64,000 bases of DNA from a bacterium (GTDB taxonomy: Bacteria; Sumerlaeota; Sumerlaeia; SLMS01; JAHLLQ01), in the NCBI GenBank assembly GCA_020444065.1, contig JAHLLQ010000007.1, positions 1 through 64,000 of the forward strand, given 5' to 3'. The translations under genes and the position numbers were made by a program. The notes under the pieces were generated by a model. The model ran no database searches. It had not been told where the DNA came from and saw only the letters and a program-made list of their open reading frames with translations. This document shows positions 15,932-26,824 of this stretch, piece by piece (the first letter of the stretch is position 1; every line of letters starts with the position of its first letter).

Positions 15932-18586
15932 TCATCCGATAATGATCTTCTTCCCACGCCTCCGGATGGCTTGCTCGGGCGAACCGGCTCCCGCCTGCGG
16001 GCTCTCCGATTCCTCCTGCTCGTCCGCCGGGGTCAAGGGAAGCATCAGTCTCATCGTCGTTCCAACGCCGACTTTGCTCTCCGCCTCCAGCGTACCTCCC
16101 ATGGTTTGCGCCAGGCCGAAGGACACAGACAAGCCCAGACCCGTCCCCTTCCCCTCGGTCTTTGTCGTAAAGAACGGATCGAAGATCATGCCCAGATTCT
16201 CCTCCGGAATGCCCATCCCGCTATCGATCACTTCCACGCAGAACAACTGCTCGTGTTCCAACCCAGCCCTTGTCCGAATAACGATCTTCCCGCCGCTGTC
16301 CAGCGCATCGATCGAGTTGCGTATCAGGTTGATCATGATCTGGCGGAAGTAGTCGCTGCACAACCGCACCTCCACCAGCGCCGGGTCTTCCTCAAAATCG
16401 ATCGAAACCGAGTGCTTCTTCAGCGTCCCGTAGAACAGCTCGATCAACGTCCGAATCTCCTGGCGGATGTCCACCGTGGCATACCGCGGCCGGCTGGGTG
16501 TGCTGACTTGTCGCAGTTGCGAGACAATTCGCGCGATCCGATCGATCTCCTCCGTGATCACATCCAGAGTCGACTGCACCCCGGGGCCTTCGTCCAATTC
16601 GCTCGACACGCGCGCAATCTGTCCCCGCAGGATCTTGATATAATTCTTGATGATCGAGAGCGGGTTATTCACCTCGTGCGCGATGTTCGCTGCCATCGAG
16701 CCCGCCGCCGCAAACTTCTCCGTCTGCAGCAACTTCGCCTGGGCCTTCTTCAGCTCCTGGGTCCGCTCTTCGACCGTCTCCTCCAACTCCGTCGCAAACC
16801 GGCTGACCCGCGTGTAGAGCCGTGAATGCTCGATCGCGATCGCCAGGTTCTCGCCGATGCGTTCCAGCATTCGCACCTCGCCCTTCGTGAAACGCCCCTC
16901 GTCCGAGCTGGCCAGGTTCAGCGACCCGATCGGCCCCGCCCCGCCCATCAACGGCACAACGCAAAGCGACTTCATCCCCAATGGAATCAGCGTGTTATCC
17001 TCGAAGTACGGCTTCTCCATTCGCAGGCGCCGCACCGTCACCAGCCGGTCCGTGATGGCCTTCGCGATCACGCTGCGCTCCCACGGGACTTCCGTTCCCA
17101 GCGGCAAATCCTCGCGCATCTCCGGATAAACATATGCCAGTGCCAGCGCCCCGGTATCTTCCTGAATCAGGCTCAGCGACAGCCGATCGCACGGGATCTG
17201 CTCCAGGATTTCCTTCGTCACGCGCAGGAACAACTCGTCCAGCTCCAACGCCTGGTTCACCGACTGGCTGATCGAGTGAATCAGCTCCAATTGGCGAGCC
17301 TTCTCGTCCAACTCCAACAGCCGCCGGCCCAGATCCTGGTACGACCGCAGCAGCGACGCCGCCATGTCGTTAGCCGCATCCGCCAGCACCTCGATCTCGT
17401 CCCCCGAACGCACGTCCAGGCGATAGTCGAGCTCGCCCATCGCGAACCGCTGAACCCCCTGCGTGACCCGCATCAGCGGTCTCACCAACCTATCCGACAG
17501 CCAGTACGCCAATACGATCGCCAGCACCGTCATCACCAGCGCCATCAGAACCATCATCCACAGCGCCTGGTTGACCGGCGACGCAACTTCATCCAAATCA
17601 ACAATCTGCAAAACGGCCCACTTCACCTGCGGCAACGGATCCGGCGCTAGCTTCTGGAATGATCGTAACTGGCTGAACGCCACGCCCAGGCGCCGAGTCC
17701 CGACCGCAGGTGTCTCGAAACCGTCCATCATCCCGCCGAAAAACGTGTCCCGCATCTCGCCGATCGACTCCTCCAGCTCCTCCTCCCGGACCGGCGAATA
17801 CACGACGCCACGCGTTTCCGACAGCACGATCAGCCGCTGGCCGAGACTCGGGTTCACGTCCTCTATTTCTTCCAGAACCGGCGCCAATGGGAACGACGCG
17901 ACCAGGTAGAAGTGTGTCGCCGGCTCTCCCTCTTCCCCATTCTCCTCCACCAGCGTCTCCCGCGGCGGAGTCAGCTCCTGCCCCACCAGCAGCCGCACAT
18001 CGCCCTGTGTCGACCCCAGCACCTCGCCGGCAAACAACGAATCCGGCGACGTCGAGGCCATCGCCGACAGCAGTGGCGCACCCGCCAGACCCGGCGGAAT
18101 CTCTGTCGCAGAAATGATGCGATTGCCCGCAAGTTCGCCGATAATTCGCCCGCCGCTGGCCAACAGGAAAAACCGCGCCGTATCCAGCGGAGACTCCTCG
18201 GCGGACAGCCCGCGGCCCAATTCATAGACCGTCCCCGGCAGCGCCTCCTGGCCTTCCCCCTCCGCAAAATCGACCAGATTCTCCGCCAACTCTGGATCGC
18301 TCGCCGCAACGCGCAGCGCATCCACACGCGCATTCACCTCACGATCCAGCGCACCGGCCATCCGTTCTGCCATCGCCGTCGATTGATTGCGAACCGTGTA
18401 ACGCACCGCCCCGGATGCCGCGAACCACGACAAAGTCAGCGCCAGCAGCATCGGAATCGTCGTCAGCGCCAGAACGATCGCCATCATCCGACGGCGCATG
18501 CTTCCCCGTGCCGGCGACTTGCGCTCGGCAGGCGTTGCCTCGACCGCAGACGGATCGAAAGGCGGATATTCGTTTTCAGAAGCCAT
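15932..18586 (-). CDS. Hybrid-free sensor histidine kinase: external sensor, HAMP, GAF, HisKA, HATPase
   Basis: About 884 residues from the ATG at 18586 (MASENEYPPF); the frame is open to 18634. Order: a membrane helix (about 32-55), an external sensor domain of nearly 280 residues, a second helix (about 340-362), HAMP (YWLSDRLVRPLMRVTQGVQRF), a GAF domain (about 440-590), a coiled segment, HisKA with the phospho-acceptor in ANIAHEVNNPL, and an ATPase domain with N, G1 (DSGMGIPEE) and G2 (KGTGLGLSV) boxes. The tail is acidic then basic (RRRGKKIIIG). No response regulator is adjacent, so it is an orphan kinase. It lies just beyond the enolase terminator. Confidence 0.9.
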   Translation of the reverse strand: MASENEYPPFDPSAVEATPAERKSPARGSMRRRMMAIVLALTTIPMLLALTLSWFAASGAVRYTVRNQSTAMAERMAGALDREVNARVDALRVAASDPELAENLVDFAEGEGQEALPGTVYELGRGLSAEESPLDTARFFLLASGGRIIGELAGNRIISATEIPPGLAGAPLLSAMASTSPDSLFAGEVLGSTQGDVRLLVGQELTPPRETLVEENGEEGEPATHFYLVASFPLAPVLEEIEDVNPSLGQRLIVLSETRGVVYSPVREEELEESIGEMRDTFFGGMMDGFETPAVGTRRLGVAFSQLRSFQKLAPDPLPQVKWAVLQIVDLDEVASPVNQALWMMVLMALVMTVLAIVLAYWLSDRLVRPLMRVTQGVQRFAMGELDYRLDVRSGDEIEVLADAANDMAASLLRSYQDLGRRLLELDEKARQLELIHSISQSVNQALELDELFLRVTKEILEQIPCDRLSLSLIQEDTGALALAYVYPEMREDLPLGTEVPWERSVIAKAITDRLVTVRRLRMEKPYFEDNTLIPLGMKSLCVVPLMGGAGPIGSLNLASSDEGRFTKGEVRMLERIGENLAIAIEHSRLYTRVSRFATELEETVEERTQELKKAQAKLLQTEKFAAAGSMAANIAHEVNNPLSIIKNYIKILRGQIARVSSELDEGPGVQSTLDVITEEIDRIARIVSQLRQVSTPSRPRYATVDIRQEIRTLIELFYGTLKKHSVSIDFEEDPALVEVRLCSDYFRQIMINLIRNSIDALDSGGKIVIRTRAGLEHEQLFCVEVIDSGMGIPEENLGMIFDPFFTTKTEGKGTGLGLSVSFGLAQTMGGTLEAESKVGVGTTMRLMLPLTPADEQEESESPQAGAGSPEQAIRRRGKKIIIG

Positions 18587-18675
18587 GCTCTTGTCCCACG
18601 AGAGTGCGCACCCCCCATCCTCCCCAAATCCCAAGAAACGTCAAGGTCACAGGACGCCCCCCTCGGCGCTCCCCC

Positions 18676-18715
18676 AAAAAAGAAAACCGCCCGCACCGTT
18701 TCCGATGCGAGCGGT
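18676..18715 (-). terminator. Rho-independent terminator after enolase
   Basis: On the minus strand an ACCGC-CGCA stem with one mismatch (18686-18695 with 18706-18715, ten-base loop) is followed by a TTTTCTTTTTT run. It lies 29 bases past the enolase stop and separates it from the histidine kinase. Confidence 0.8.
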
Positions 18716-18744
18716 CCTTCACTCCGTCTCCCCACTCAGCCTGC

Positions 18745-20181
<1,437 letters not shown>

Positions 20182-20198
20182 TCAGAGCTCCGCCCCAG

Positions 20199-20243
20199 AA
20201 AAAACGGGCCGGTCGGACCCGATTCACGGATCCAACCAGCCCG
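20199..20243 (-). terminator. Rho-independent terminator after aldolase
   Basis: A 16-bp stem (20205-20220 with 20228-20243, seven-base loop) with only G-U type exceptions is followed on the minus strand by six T residues. It lies about 43 bases past the aldolase stop. Confidence 0.9.
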
Positions 20244-20285
20244 AGTAGTCTATCAGCCATCAGTCACTGGCCACTTGCCACTTTC

Positions 20286-21329
20286 TCAGTACTTCGCAGC
20301 CATGTCCTCGATGGTCATGGGCGCGTAGTCGCCGCCGTGACCGGCCTGGCCGAAGTCGTTGATCTTGCCCTTGATGAGCTCGTAAAGGGACTCGCGGGCG
20401 GGCTTCAGCCAATCGCGCGGGTCGAACTTGTCCGGCGTCTCCATGAACACCTTGCGGACCGCGGCGGTCATCGCCAGGCGGCCGTCCGTGTCCACGTTGA
20501 TCTTGCGCACGCCGCGCTTGATGCCGAACTGGATGTCCGTCATCGGGATGCCCATGGCGGCCTTCATCTTGCCACCGTACTTGTTGATCGCGGCGATCAG
20601 TTCCTGCGGAACCGAGGAACTGCCGTGCATGACCAGCGGGTAGCTCGGATAGCCGGCGGCCTCGAGGTTCTTCTCGATCTGCTCGATGCGGTCCAGCGCC
20701 AGGCGCGGGGGAAGAGCATTGCCGTCCTTGTCGTAGCGCATCGTCTTGTAAGCGCCGTGGCTCGTGCCGATCGCGACCGCGAGGCAGTCGATGCCCGTCT
20801 TCTGGACAAATTCGACGGCCTGGTTCGGATCCGTCAGGTGAGACTCATCTTCGATATCGATGCCTGCGCCGTGGCCGTCTTCGATGCCGCCCAGGCAACC
20901 AAGCTCGCCCTCGACCGTCACGCCGTGCTTGTGAGCCATCTCGACCACTTCCGCGGTCGTTTCGACATTATATTCATAGGATGCCACGGACTTGCCGTCT
21001 GGCATCAGCGAACCGTCCATCATCACGGACGTGAAACCCAGTTCGATCGCCTGCTTGCAGGTCTCGGGAGAGTTGCCGTGGTCCAGGTGAAGGGCAACCT
21101 TGACGTCCGGGTGCCGGATCACGGCGCCTTCCATCAGCTTCTTCAGATAGATCATGTCGGCGTACTTCAGAGCACCGCGGCTGGCCTGAAGGATCACCGG
21201 CGCGTTCAGCTCTTCAGCCGCGCGCATGATCGCCTGGATCTGCTCCATGTTGTTCACGTTGAATGCCCCGACGCCATAGCCTCCCTTGGCGGCCTCGTCG
21301 AGAATCTGCTTCATCGGTACCATCGGCAT
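20286..21329 (-). CDS. fba: Class II fructose-bisphosphate aldolase
   Basis: 347 residues. It cleaves fructose 1,6-bisphosphate with a zinc-bound enediolate. The zinc and substrate motifs are visible: YGVGAFNVNNMEQ (18-30), ALHLDHG with the metal histidines (about 99-105), SVMMDGS, GELGCLGGIEDG, GTSHGAYK and MHGSSSVPQ. The length matches the longer class II type. The start ATG at 21329 has AAAGGA about eleven bases upstream. It is divergent from the FHA-kinase gene, with a 236-base shared promoter region, and is closed by its own terminator. Confidence 0.97.
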   Translation of the reverse strand: MPMVPMKQILDEAAKGGYGVGAFNVNNMEQIQAIMRAAEELNAPVILQASRGALKYADMIYLKKLMEGAVIRHPDVKVALHLDHGNSPETCKQAIELGFTSVMMDGSLMPDGKSVASYEYNVETTAEVVEMAHKHGVTVEGELGCLGGIEDGHGAGIDIEDESHLTDPNQAVEFVQKTGIDCLAVAIGTSHGAYKTMRYDKDGNALPPRLALDRIEQIEKNLEAAGYPSYPLVMHGSSSVPQELIAAINKYGGKMKAAMGIPMTDIQFGIKRGVRKINVDTDGRLAMTAAVRKVFMETPDKFDPRDWLKPARESLYELIKGKINDFGQAGHGGDYAPMTIEDMAAKY

Positions 21330-21565
21330 GGCCCATCATCCTTTCGCCGGGGAATCCGGCTTACTGAGTTTGCGGCAGTCGAAAGCCTCTCCCCCGCCTG
21401 CCGAGCGGCAAGACGGTTGATCTGCACCCCCCCATGGTCAAGGCAAACCCCGCGGAATGACCCAGTTAGAGCGATTGGACCGCTCCAGAATCCAGCAAAC
21501 ACGGCGGCTTAACCGCTTTCTCTTCTGCTTGCCATCAAGATCGCTTCGGACAAAGATTCGGAGCC

Positions 21566-22906
21566 ATGGACACACCGGAACAAGTTCCCAAGATGATCGA
21601 TTCAAGACCACCCATCTGTATAACCATATTGCAGATGTCTGGAGAACCCTTGTCGCTCGTCCTCGACCAGGATGAGGTCACCATCGGCCGCTCCCTGTCT
21701 TGCGACGTTCCATTCGACCCCGCCAACCACCCGCACATTTCTCGCATCCACGGCAAGCTCGTCCGCGGGGACGATGGCCGCTGGATGTACGAAGATGCCG
21801 GCAGCAAGCATGGCTCCTATATCAACGGCAACCTGGTCCACGAACCGGCGCAACTCGACCGCGGGGATAAGATCTCCCTCGGCTCGCCCAACTCCTGCGT
21901 CGTCATTACCTGGCCGACCCCGCGTGTCACCGGCAGCGAAGCCACCTACCTGAAGTTTCATAAGAAAGAATCCACCCACTTCCCGCTCGCCTTCTCCGAG
22001 CCCTTCCTCGGAACCTACAGGCGATACAAGAAGATCGGCGCGGGCGGGTACGGCGAAGTCTGGCGCGCCTCCCCCATCGACGAGGAGAAGGATGCCGTAG
22101 CGGTAAAACTGCTACACCCCGATCTTCTCACGCTCGGGAATCTGGAAATTGAAGAACGCCTGAAGCTCATCCGTCGCTTCCGCCGCGAGGCGAAGTTGAT
22201 GCACCTTCTCAGCGAAGCGGATATTCCAGGCGTTGTGAAGGTTTACGATTGGGGCGACGATCCCGACCGCGATTATCTCTTTCTCGTAATGGACTATATT
22301 GACGGCGGATCGCTCGAACGTTTTATATTTCGCAATCAGATGATTGAGCCTCAGCCCGCGCTGAAGTACTTATATCAAATCGCGCGTACGCTGCAATACG
22401 CCCACGAATTCAAATGGACCGACGACGACGGCACAGAACGCCACGGAATTATACATCGCGACATCAAGCCGGCGAATATATTAATTGATGAACACAAAGA
22501 CGAAACGTGGATTGTAGATTTCGGAATTGCCGCAATTGAAGAAGGCGGCGAACGACTGACGGCGACTAATACGGCATTGGGGAGTATTCGTTTTCTTCCG
22601 CCGGAAGCCCTGTTCTCCAGTTCTACTTCCGGTGCGGTTGACCTGTGGGCATTTGCCGTCACGGCGTATGTCTTGTTATCGAGAGGACACTTTCCATACT
22701 CCGGATCAAAGATTACAGAACTCTATCAAAACATGCGCGAGGGCAAAATCACACCGCTCACATACTACCGTTTTGATATAGAGAAATCCTTCTGCGATGC
22801 CCTGCACTCGGCGCTCGATCCTAATCCTGAATCGCGCATTCAGACCGCCGCCGAATGGGTCGATCTCCTCGATTCAATGGCAGGGGCAGACTTCGAGACG
22901 ATCTGA
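21566..22906 (+). CDS. FHA domain - Ser/Thr protein kinase
   Basis: 446 residues, cytoplasmic, no membrane segment. The N-terminal FHA domain (about 15-115; VTIGRSLSCD, HISRIHGKL, SKHGSYINGN) should bind phosphothreonine. The Hanks-type kinase domain follows (about 152-440) with GAGGYGEVW, the AVK lysine, HRDIKPANIL and VDFG in place of DFG's usual context. An FHA-then-kinase order in one soluble chain suggests it is recruited to phosphorylated partners or to itself. The second half of the gene is more AT-rich than the first. A second start, the ATG at 21593, is possible. It converges on tonB with 17 bases between. Confidence 0.9.
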   Translation: MDTPEQVPKMIDSRPPICITILQMSGEPLSLVLDQDEVTIGRSLSCDVPFDPANHPHISRIHGKLVRGDDGRWMYEDAGSKHGSYINGNLVHEPAQLDRGDKISLGSPNSCVVITWPTPRVTGSEATYLKFHKKESTHFPLAFSEPFLGTYRRYKKIGAGGYGEVWRASPIDEEKDAVAVKLLHPDLLTLGNLEIEERLKLIRRFRREAKLMHLLSEADIPGVVKVYDWGDDPDRDYLFLVMDYIDGGSLERFIFRNQMIEPQPALKYLYQIARTLQYAHEFKWTDDDGTERHGIIHRDIKPANILIDEHKDETWIVDFGIAAIEEGGERLTATNTALGSIRFLPPEALFSSSTSGAVDLWAFAVTAYVLLSRGHFPYSGSKITELYQNMREGKITPLTYYRFDIEKSFCDALHSALDPNPESRIQTAAEWVDLLDSMAGADFETI

Positions 22907-22923
22907 TTGTTTCGGGAAGCGCG

Positions 22924-23799
22924 CTAGCGCGTAAATGAAAAGACAATTTCCGTGTCGACGCGGTCTTTGCGGATACTATCCGGCAGGGGCGAGAACCGCT
23001 TGGCCGACTTCAAGGCCTTCAGCGCAAGGGCGTCCAAGTTCGCATTCCCGGAACTCTTCCGCACCTTGATGTTCGTCAACTCGCCGGATCGCAGGATTGT
23101 AAACTGAACGATCGCTGTGGCATCCCGGCGCTGCTCCGGCGGGACAACGAAATACCGCCCGACATGCGCCAACGCGCCCTTCGCGTAGCTGTCCGGAAGC
23201 CCCGCGCCTCGCAACGTCGCTTGCCCGACTGTCGTTTCATCGGGGTCCGCGTCCTTGGTTGGTTTGGCTGTTGGCTTCGGCTCAGACTTCTGCTGGGTCG
23301 TGCTCTTCGTGCCCTTCTCGATGTTCCACTTGTCGTACAACTTCTGGAAATCCTCGCGCGAGAGTTCCTCTTCCCTCTTGGGCTCCGGCGTCTTCGCGGG
23401 AGTCGGCCTCGGAGTCTTTCGTGGGGTCGGCTCAGGCCTCGGAGTCCTCTTCGGCGTCGGCTTCGGCGTTTTCTTCGGAGTCGGGCGCGGTGTGGGCTGG
23501 GGAGTTGCCTTGGGGGTCTCCTTAGGCACTTCGATCTTCTTCTCCGGTTGAGGCTTGGGTGGCTCCGGCTTTGGCGTGGCTCTCGGAGTCGGCTTTGGCT
23601 TCGGAGGGTCGGCCCGCTTTGGTTCAGGTTTGGGAGCGGGGGGATCCTTCAGGAGCGCGACCTCCACGGGCTTCGAGTCGGGGCTTCCAAGGAGAGACTT
23701 CGGCTTGTTGTGGATCGCAAAGAAGGCAATCGCCACAATGATGATTGTGTGGAGAAGCAGCGTTCCCGCCAAGCCAAACAACTTGTCGCCAAAGCCCAT
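22924..23799 (-). CDS. TonB-family energy transducer
   Basis: 291 residues in the classic TonB layout: an N-terminal membrane anchor (about 8-28, [18 protein letters not shown]), a long Pro/Lys/Arg/Thr-rich rigid spacer across the periplasm (about 45-150, repeats of [12 protein letters not shown] type) and a C-terminal TonB domain (about 195-291; [44 protein letters not shown]). With ExbB and ExbD upstream it passes proton-motive force to outer-membrane receptors. A Tol-Pal-type role is the alternative, but no tolB or pal is in view. It starts 6 bases after exbD. Confidence 0.88.
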   Translation of the reverse strand: MGFGDKLFGLAGTLLLHTIIIVAIAFFAIHNKPKSLLGSPDSKPVEVALLKDPPAPKPEPKRADPPKPKPTPRATPKPEPPKPQPEKKIEVPKETPKATPQPTPRPTPKKTPKPTPKRTPRPEPTPRKTPRPTPAKTPEPKREEELSREDFQKLYDKWNIEKGTKSTTQQKSEPKPTAKPTKDADPDETTVGQATLRGAGLPDSYAKGALAHVGRYFVVPPEQRRDATAIVQFTILRSGELTNIKVRKSSGNANLDALALKALKSAKRFSPLPDSIRKDRVDTEIVFSFTR

Positions 23800-23805
23800 G
23801 ATTCG

Positions 23806-24219
23806 TCAGTCCAAAGGATCTGTGACGATTCCGATGTTTCCCACAGAACCGTTCTGGAGTGCCGCTACAACGCGGGTCATCTGCTCCCAATCGACGCCGC
23901 GATCAGCCTCGATCGCAACCGGGCGGTCTGGATCATCGGTACGGAGCCGCTCAATGTCGCCTACGAGGTCGTCAAGCGATGAAACTTGTCCGTTCACCCG
24001 GATGTCCGGCCCCAGCGCTCCCTGGGTTATCGAAAGCGTAATCGGCTGGTTTTGTTTGAGTTGGGGAGCTTTTTCTACCTTAGGTAGTTCCAACTCCACA
24101 CCGTACTTCAGCGCGGGAGCCACGATCATGAACGCGATCAGCAGCACGAACACAATATCCAGCAGGGACGTAATATTGATGTTTGCCTGTGGCTTCGAGA
24201 CCACGCGATGACGTCTCAT
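23806..24219 (-). CDS. ExbD/TolR biopolymer transport protein
   Basis: 137 residues: a short cytoplasmic start, one membrane helix (about 18-40) with the essential aspartate in LLDIVFVLLIAFMI (D21), and a periplasmic domain (about 45-137). This matches the ExbD/TolR family in length and layout. It works as part of the proton-driven motor with the ExbB-like channel encoded immediately upstream (three bases apart) and the TonB-like protein downstream. Confidence 0.92.
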   Translation of the reverse strand: MRRHRVVSKPQANINITSLLDIVFVLLIAFMIVAPALKYGVELELPKVEKAPQLKQNQPITLSITQGALGPDIRVNGQVSSLDDLVGDIERLRTDDPDRPVAIEADRGVDWEQMTRVVAALQNGSVGNIGIVTDPLD

Positions 24220-24222
24220 TGG

Positions 24223-24957
24223 TTACTCCCTCTGAAGGAAGTGTTTCTGGAAGACGTTGGTCAGCTCGTGGGCAAAAGAGTCCATTTGGCTGGCCAAGTG
24301 AGCGATGCTCGATGACAAGTAATTGTACATGGCAGCAGACGGAATCGCGACCACCAGGCCGAATACCGTCGTGATCAGCGCCGTCGAAATTCCCGGAGCC
24401 AGAGTCGCCAGTGCTGCGTTTCCCTCGCGGCCTAGAGCCTGGAAGGACCCCAGGACGCCCCACACAGTTCCGAACAACCCAATGAAAGGAGCCAGTGATG
24501 ATGCCGTCGCCAGAGTGACCAGACGGTCCTCGAGCCGGCGCATCTCCGCTGCAATCGTCCGCTCCAGCGCGCTCTCCACGCTGGTCTTCCCCAGTTGGAT
24601 TCGGTGCTCGAGAGACAAGCCGGCCGAGATCGTGTTCTTGGTCTCGACCTCATACTCATAGTAGGATTCGCGCAAGAGAGCCGCCAGCGGGCTGTGTTTG
24701 TACTCCTGGGCAAGGCGGTAAATCTCCTGGAGAGACTTGTGGCCCTCCATACATTCGGAGATGAATTCCTCCGATTCCAGCTTGGCGATTCGGATCTGCC
24801 GGAACTTGGAGAAGATGTAGTAGCCGCTCCACAGGGACAGAATGAAGAGGATCAGCAGGCAGCCCATTCCGATCAGGTCGCTCTCTGCGATGGCTTCGCC
24901 GAGATTGACGCCGATTTCGAAACGGGCGAGGAGCAGGGACGGGACGATTACGGACAC
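24223..24957 (-). CDS. MotA/TolQ/ExbB proton channel family protein
   Basis: 244 residues with three membrane segments: about 28-48 (GMGCLLILFILSLWSGYY), and two later helices (SLAPFIGLFGTVWGVLGSF and ISTALITTVFGLVVAIPSAAMYNYL, about 150-220) that form the conserved TolQ/ExbB pore. The start is a GTG with a GAGGG upstream. It forms the proton channel of the TonB system. Gene order exbB-exbD-tonB with gaps of three and six bases indicates one operon, possibly running on from parA-parB 54 bases upstream. Confidence 0.92.
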   Translation of the reverse strand: MSVIVPSLLLARFEIGVNLGEAIAESDLIGMGCLLILFILSLWSGYYIFSKFRQIRIAKLESEEFISECMEGHKSLQEIYRLAQEYKHSPLAALLRESYYEYEVETKNTISAGLSLEHRIQLGKTSVESALERTIAAEMRRLEDRLVTLATASSLAPFIGLFGTVWGVLGSFQALGREGNAALATLAPGISTALITTVFGLVVAIPSAAMYNYLSSSIAHLASQMDSFAHELTNVFQKHFLQRE

Positions 24958-25011
24958 AGCGGTTGCCCTCGCGTTGAGCGATAAGTCGCGGGGCGCCCAA
25001 GTCCTGAGAGA

Positions 25012-25965
25012 TCAGTCGTCTATGCGAACTTCTAGAATGTCCAGGATGCGATCCAGGTCGTCGAGGTTCTCATAGCGGATCGTGATCGACCCGCTCTTGG
25101 CAGACGTCTGACGGAGGTGGACTTTGCACCCCAATCGCACGAGTAATTTCTCCTGAAGCTGAAGAACGTCAAGACTTTGCTGTTCGCCGTCGGAAGATTT
25201 CTTCCCTTGTCCGCCCCCAGTTGCCACGCCTTTCAACAGGCGTTTAGCACGGCTCTCGGCCTCACGAACGGACAGCCCTTTGGCATTGATGTCCTTCCTC
25301 AACTGCTCCTGCTGGGTTGGATGGGCAAGCATCAGGATCGCCCGAGCATGCCCCGCCGTGATGGCCCCCGTGTGGAGATCTTGAAGGCAGGGCTCCGGTA
25401 ACTTCAGCAATCTCAATGAGTTGGCGATTGCTACGCGCGACTTGCCGACTCTCTTGGACGTCTCTTCCTGCGTGTAACCAAAGGAGTTTGCCAGGGATTG
25501 GTAGGCGAGCGCCTCTTCAACCGGATTCAGATCGTCGCGATGGACATTCTCAATGATGGCCAATTCCAGCTTCTTCGATTCGTCAGCCTGAACGAGGCGG
25601 GCCGGAACTTGTTCGAGGCCTGCGAGCTCCGCCGCCCGCAGCCGTCTCTCCCCCGCCAGGAGGGTGTACTTCGAATCTTCATCACCCAGGATCACCAGGA
25701 CGGGCTGGAGAATGCCATGATGGTGAATCGAATCAGCCAGCTCCTGAAGTTTCTCTTGGTCGAAGTTCTTTCTGGGCTGGCGAGGGTTGGGGACGATATC
25801 CGACGGGTTGAGCATCAGGAGGGATTCTCCTCCGGCTTTCTCCGTCGGTTCGGTGTCTTCGGCGGAGGCCAGGGATTCCATCAACTCCGGCGCCTCCGTA
25901 TGGCGGGCTGAGCCGAGCAGGGCTCCAAGGCCCTTTCCAAGGGCTTGTTTTCGGCGACTGGACAT
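25012..25965 (-). CDS. parB: ParB/Spo0J chromosome partition protein
   Basis: 317 residues with the standard ParB parts: NPRQPRKNFDQEKLQELADS (about 59-78), the CTP-binding box GERRLRAA with HHGILQPVLV, ENVHRDDLNPVEEALAY, a helix-turn-helix (YTQEETSKRVGKSRVAIANSLRLLKLP) that reads parS, and a C-terminal dimerisation domain. It loads on parS sites and spreads as a clamp to segregate the origin region. The ATG lies four bases after the parA stop and has AGGAGG inside parA, so the two are co-translated. Two parS sites lie in parA itself. Confidence 0.95.
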   Translation of the reverse strand: MSSRRKQALGKGLGALLGSARHTEAPELMESLASAEDTEPTEKAGGESLLMLNPSDIVPNPRQPRKNFDQEKLQELADSIHHHGILQPVLVILGDEDSKYTLLAGERRLRAAELAGLEQVPARLVQADESKKLELAIIENVHRDDLNPVEEALAYQSLANSFGYTQEETSKRVGKSRVAIANSLRLLKLPEPCLQDLHTGAITAGHARAILMLAHPTQQEQLRKDINAKGLSVREAESRAKRLLKGVATGGGQGKKSSDGEQQSLDVLQLQEKLLVRLGCKVHLRQTSAKSGSITIRYENLDDLDRILDILEVRIDD

Positions 25966-25969
25966 GGGA

Positions 25970-26824
25970 TCAGGCCTCCTCTTCTTGTCTCAACGGCATT
26001 CCGAGGCGCTTCAAGACCTCGTTTGTGAGGTTTTCGTAGGCCCTGGAGCCAATCCCCCACCGTTCGTACTGGAAGATCGTCTGCCCGTGGGAGGGGCATT
26101 CGCTCAGGCGGACCGTTCGTGGAATCATGGTATCAAACACCAGGTCGCCCAGGTGCTGGCGGACATCCGCGACAACTTGCTGCGAGAGATTCGTCCGCAG
26201 ATCCGTCATGGTGATCAGACAACCAAGAATCTTGAGGGCGGGATGGTGCGCCTCGCGGATTTCCGAGAGAGTATCCAGAAGCATCGAAAGACCCTCGAGG
26301 GCTAGATACTCGGACTGGATCGGAATCAGGACGGAGTCACTGGCCAGGAGAATGTTCAGCGTCACCAGGCCAAGGGATGGTGGCGAATCGAAGATCACGA
26401 CGTCATATTGCTTGGAAACGGGCTCCAGGGCCCGTTTCAGCATCGATTCACGGTCTTCTCCGTGGTTCAGAAGATCTAAGTCAGCCCGAATCAGGGCGAT
26501 ATTGCCCGGAAACAGGTGGGGGAGAGGGGGGGCGAGGGGCATGGGCCTGTGACTGTTGCCGGGCTCGAAGAGGAGCTCGTAGGAGGTCGTCAAGTCTTCC
26601 TGGTATCGATCGACTCCAAGGGCGGTGGTTGCATTGCCCTGAGGGTCCAGGTCGATCAGAAGGACTTTGTAGCCCCGGCCGATCAGATCGGAGGCCAGGC
26701 TGACGGCCGTTGTTGTCTTGCCGACACCCCCCTTTTGGTTAATGACGGCGATTCGGTGTGTTTCACGTGAAACACCTGCCGTCGGGGTGGGCAATGTTTC
26801 ACGTGAAACATTCTCTGGTTCCAT
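25970..26824 (-). CDS. parA: ParA/Soj partition ATPase
   Basis: About 284 residues from the ATG at 26824 (MEPENVSRET); the frame is open to 26917. The deviant Walker A motif KGGVGKTT follows RIAVINQ at about residue 25, with later FDSPPSLG and the ParA switch regions. It forms ATP-dependent gradients on the nucleoid that move ParB-parS complexes. The first 25 residues precede the usual start of Soj-type proteins and are partly dictated by two parS palindromes, which encode the repeated VSRET peptides. parB follows directly. Confidence 0.95.
   Translation of the reverse strand: MEPENVSRETLPTPTAGVSRETHRIAVINQKGGVGKTTTAVSLASDLIGRGYKVLLIDLDPQGNATTALGVDRYQEDLTTSYELLFEPGNSHRPMPLAPPLPHLFPGNIALIRADLDLLNHGEDRESMLKRALEPVSKQYDVVIFDSPPSLGLVTLNILLASDSVLIPIQSEYLALEGLSMLLDTLSEIREAHHPALKILGCLITMTDLRTNLSQQVVADVRQHLGDLVFDTMIPRTVRLSECPSHGQTIFQYERWGIGSRAYENLTNEVLKRLGMPLRQEEEA
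26759..26774. promoter_or_regulatory. parS: parS site 1
   Basis: TGTTTCACGTGAAACA, a perfect 16-base palindrome identical to the bacterial parS consensus. It lies inside the parA coding sequence and encodes VSRET on the minus strand. Confidence 0.95.
26795..26810. promoter_or_regulatory. parS: parS site 2
   Basis: A second exact TGTTTCACGTGAAACA, 20 bases from the first, also inside the parA N-terminal coding region (encoding NVSRET). Confidence 0.95.

Noticed and set aside
22920-22931. CGCGCTAGCGCG palindrome at the kinase/tonB junction
   Set aside because: Only six bp per arm without a loop and partly within the tonB stop region. Likely chance.
23400-23640. Repeat-like, periodic sequence in tonB as a possible CRISPR or tandem array
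   Set aside because: It is the codon-level echo of the Pro/Lys/Thr-rich TonB spacer. No direct repeats with unique spacers.
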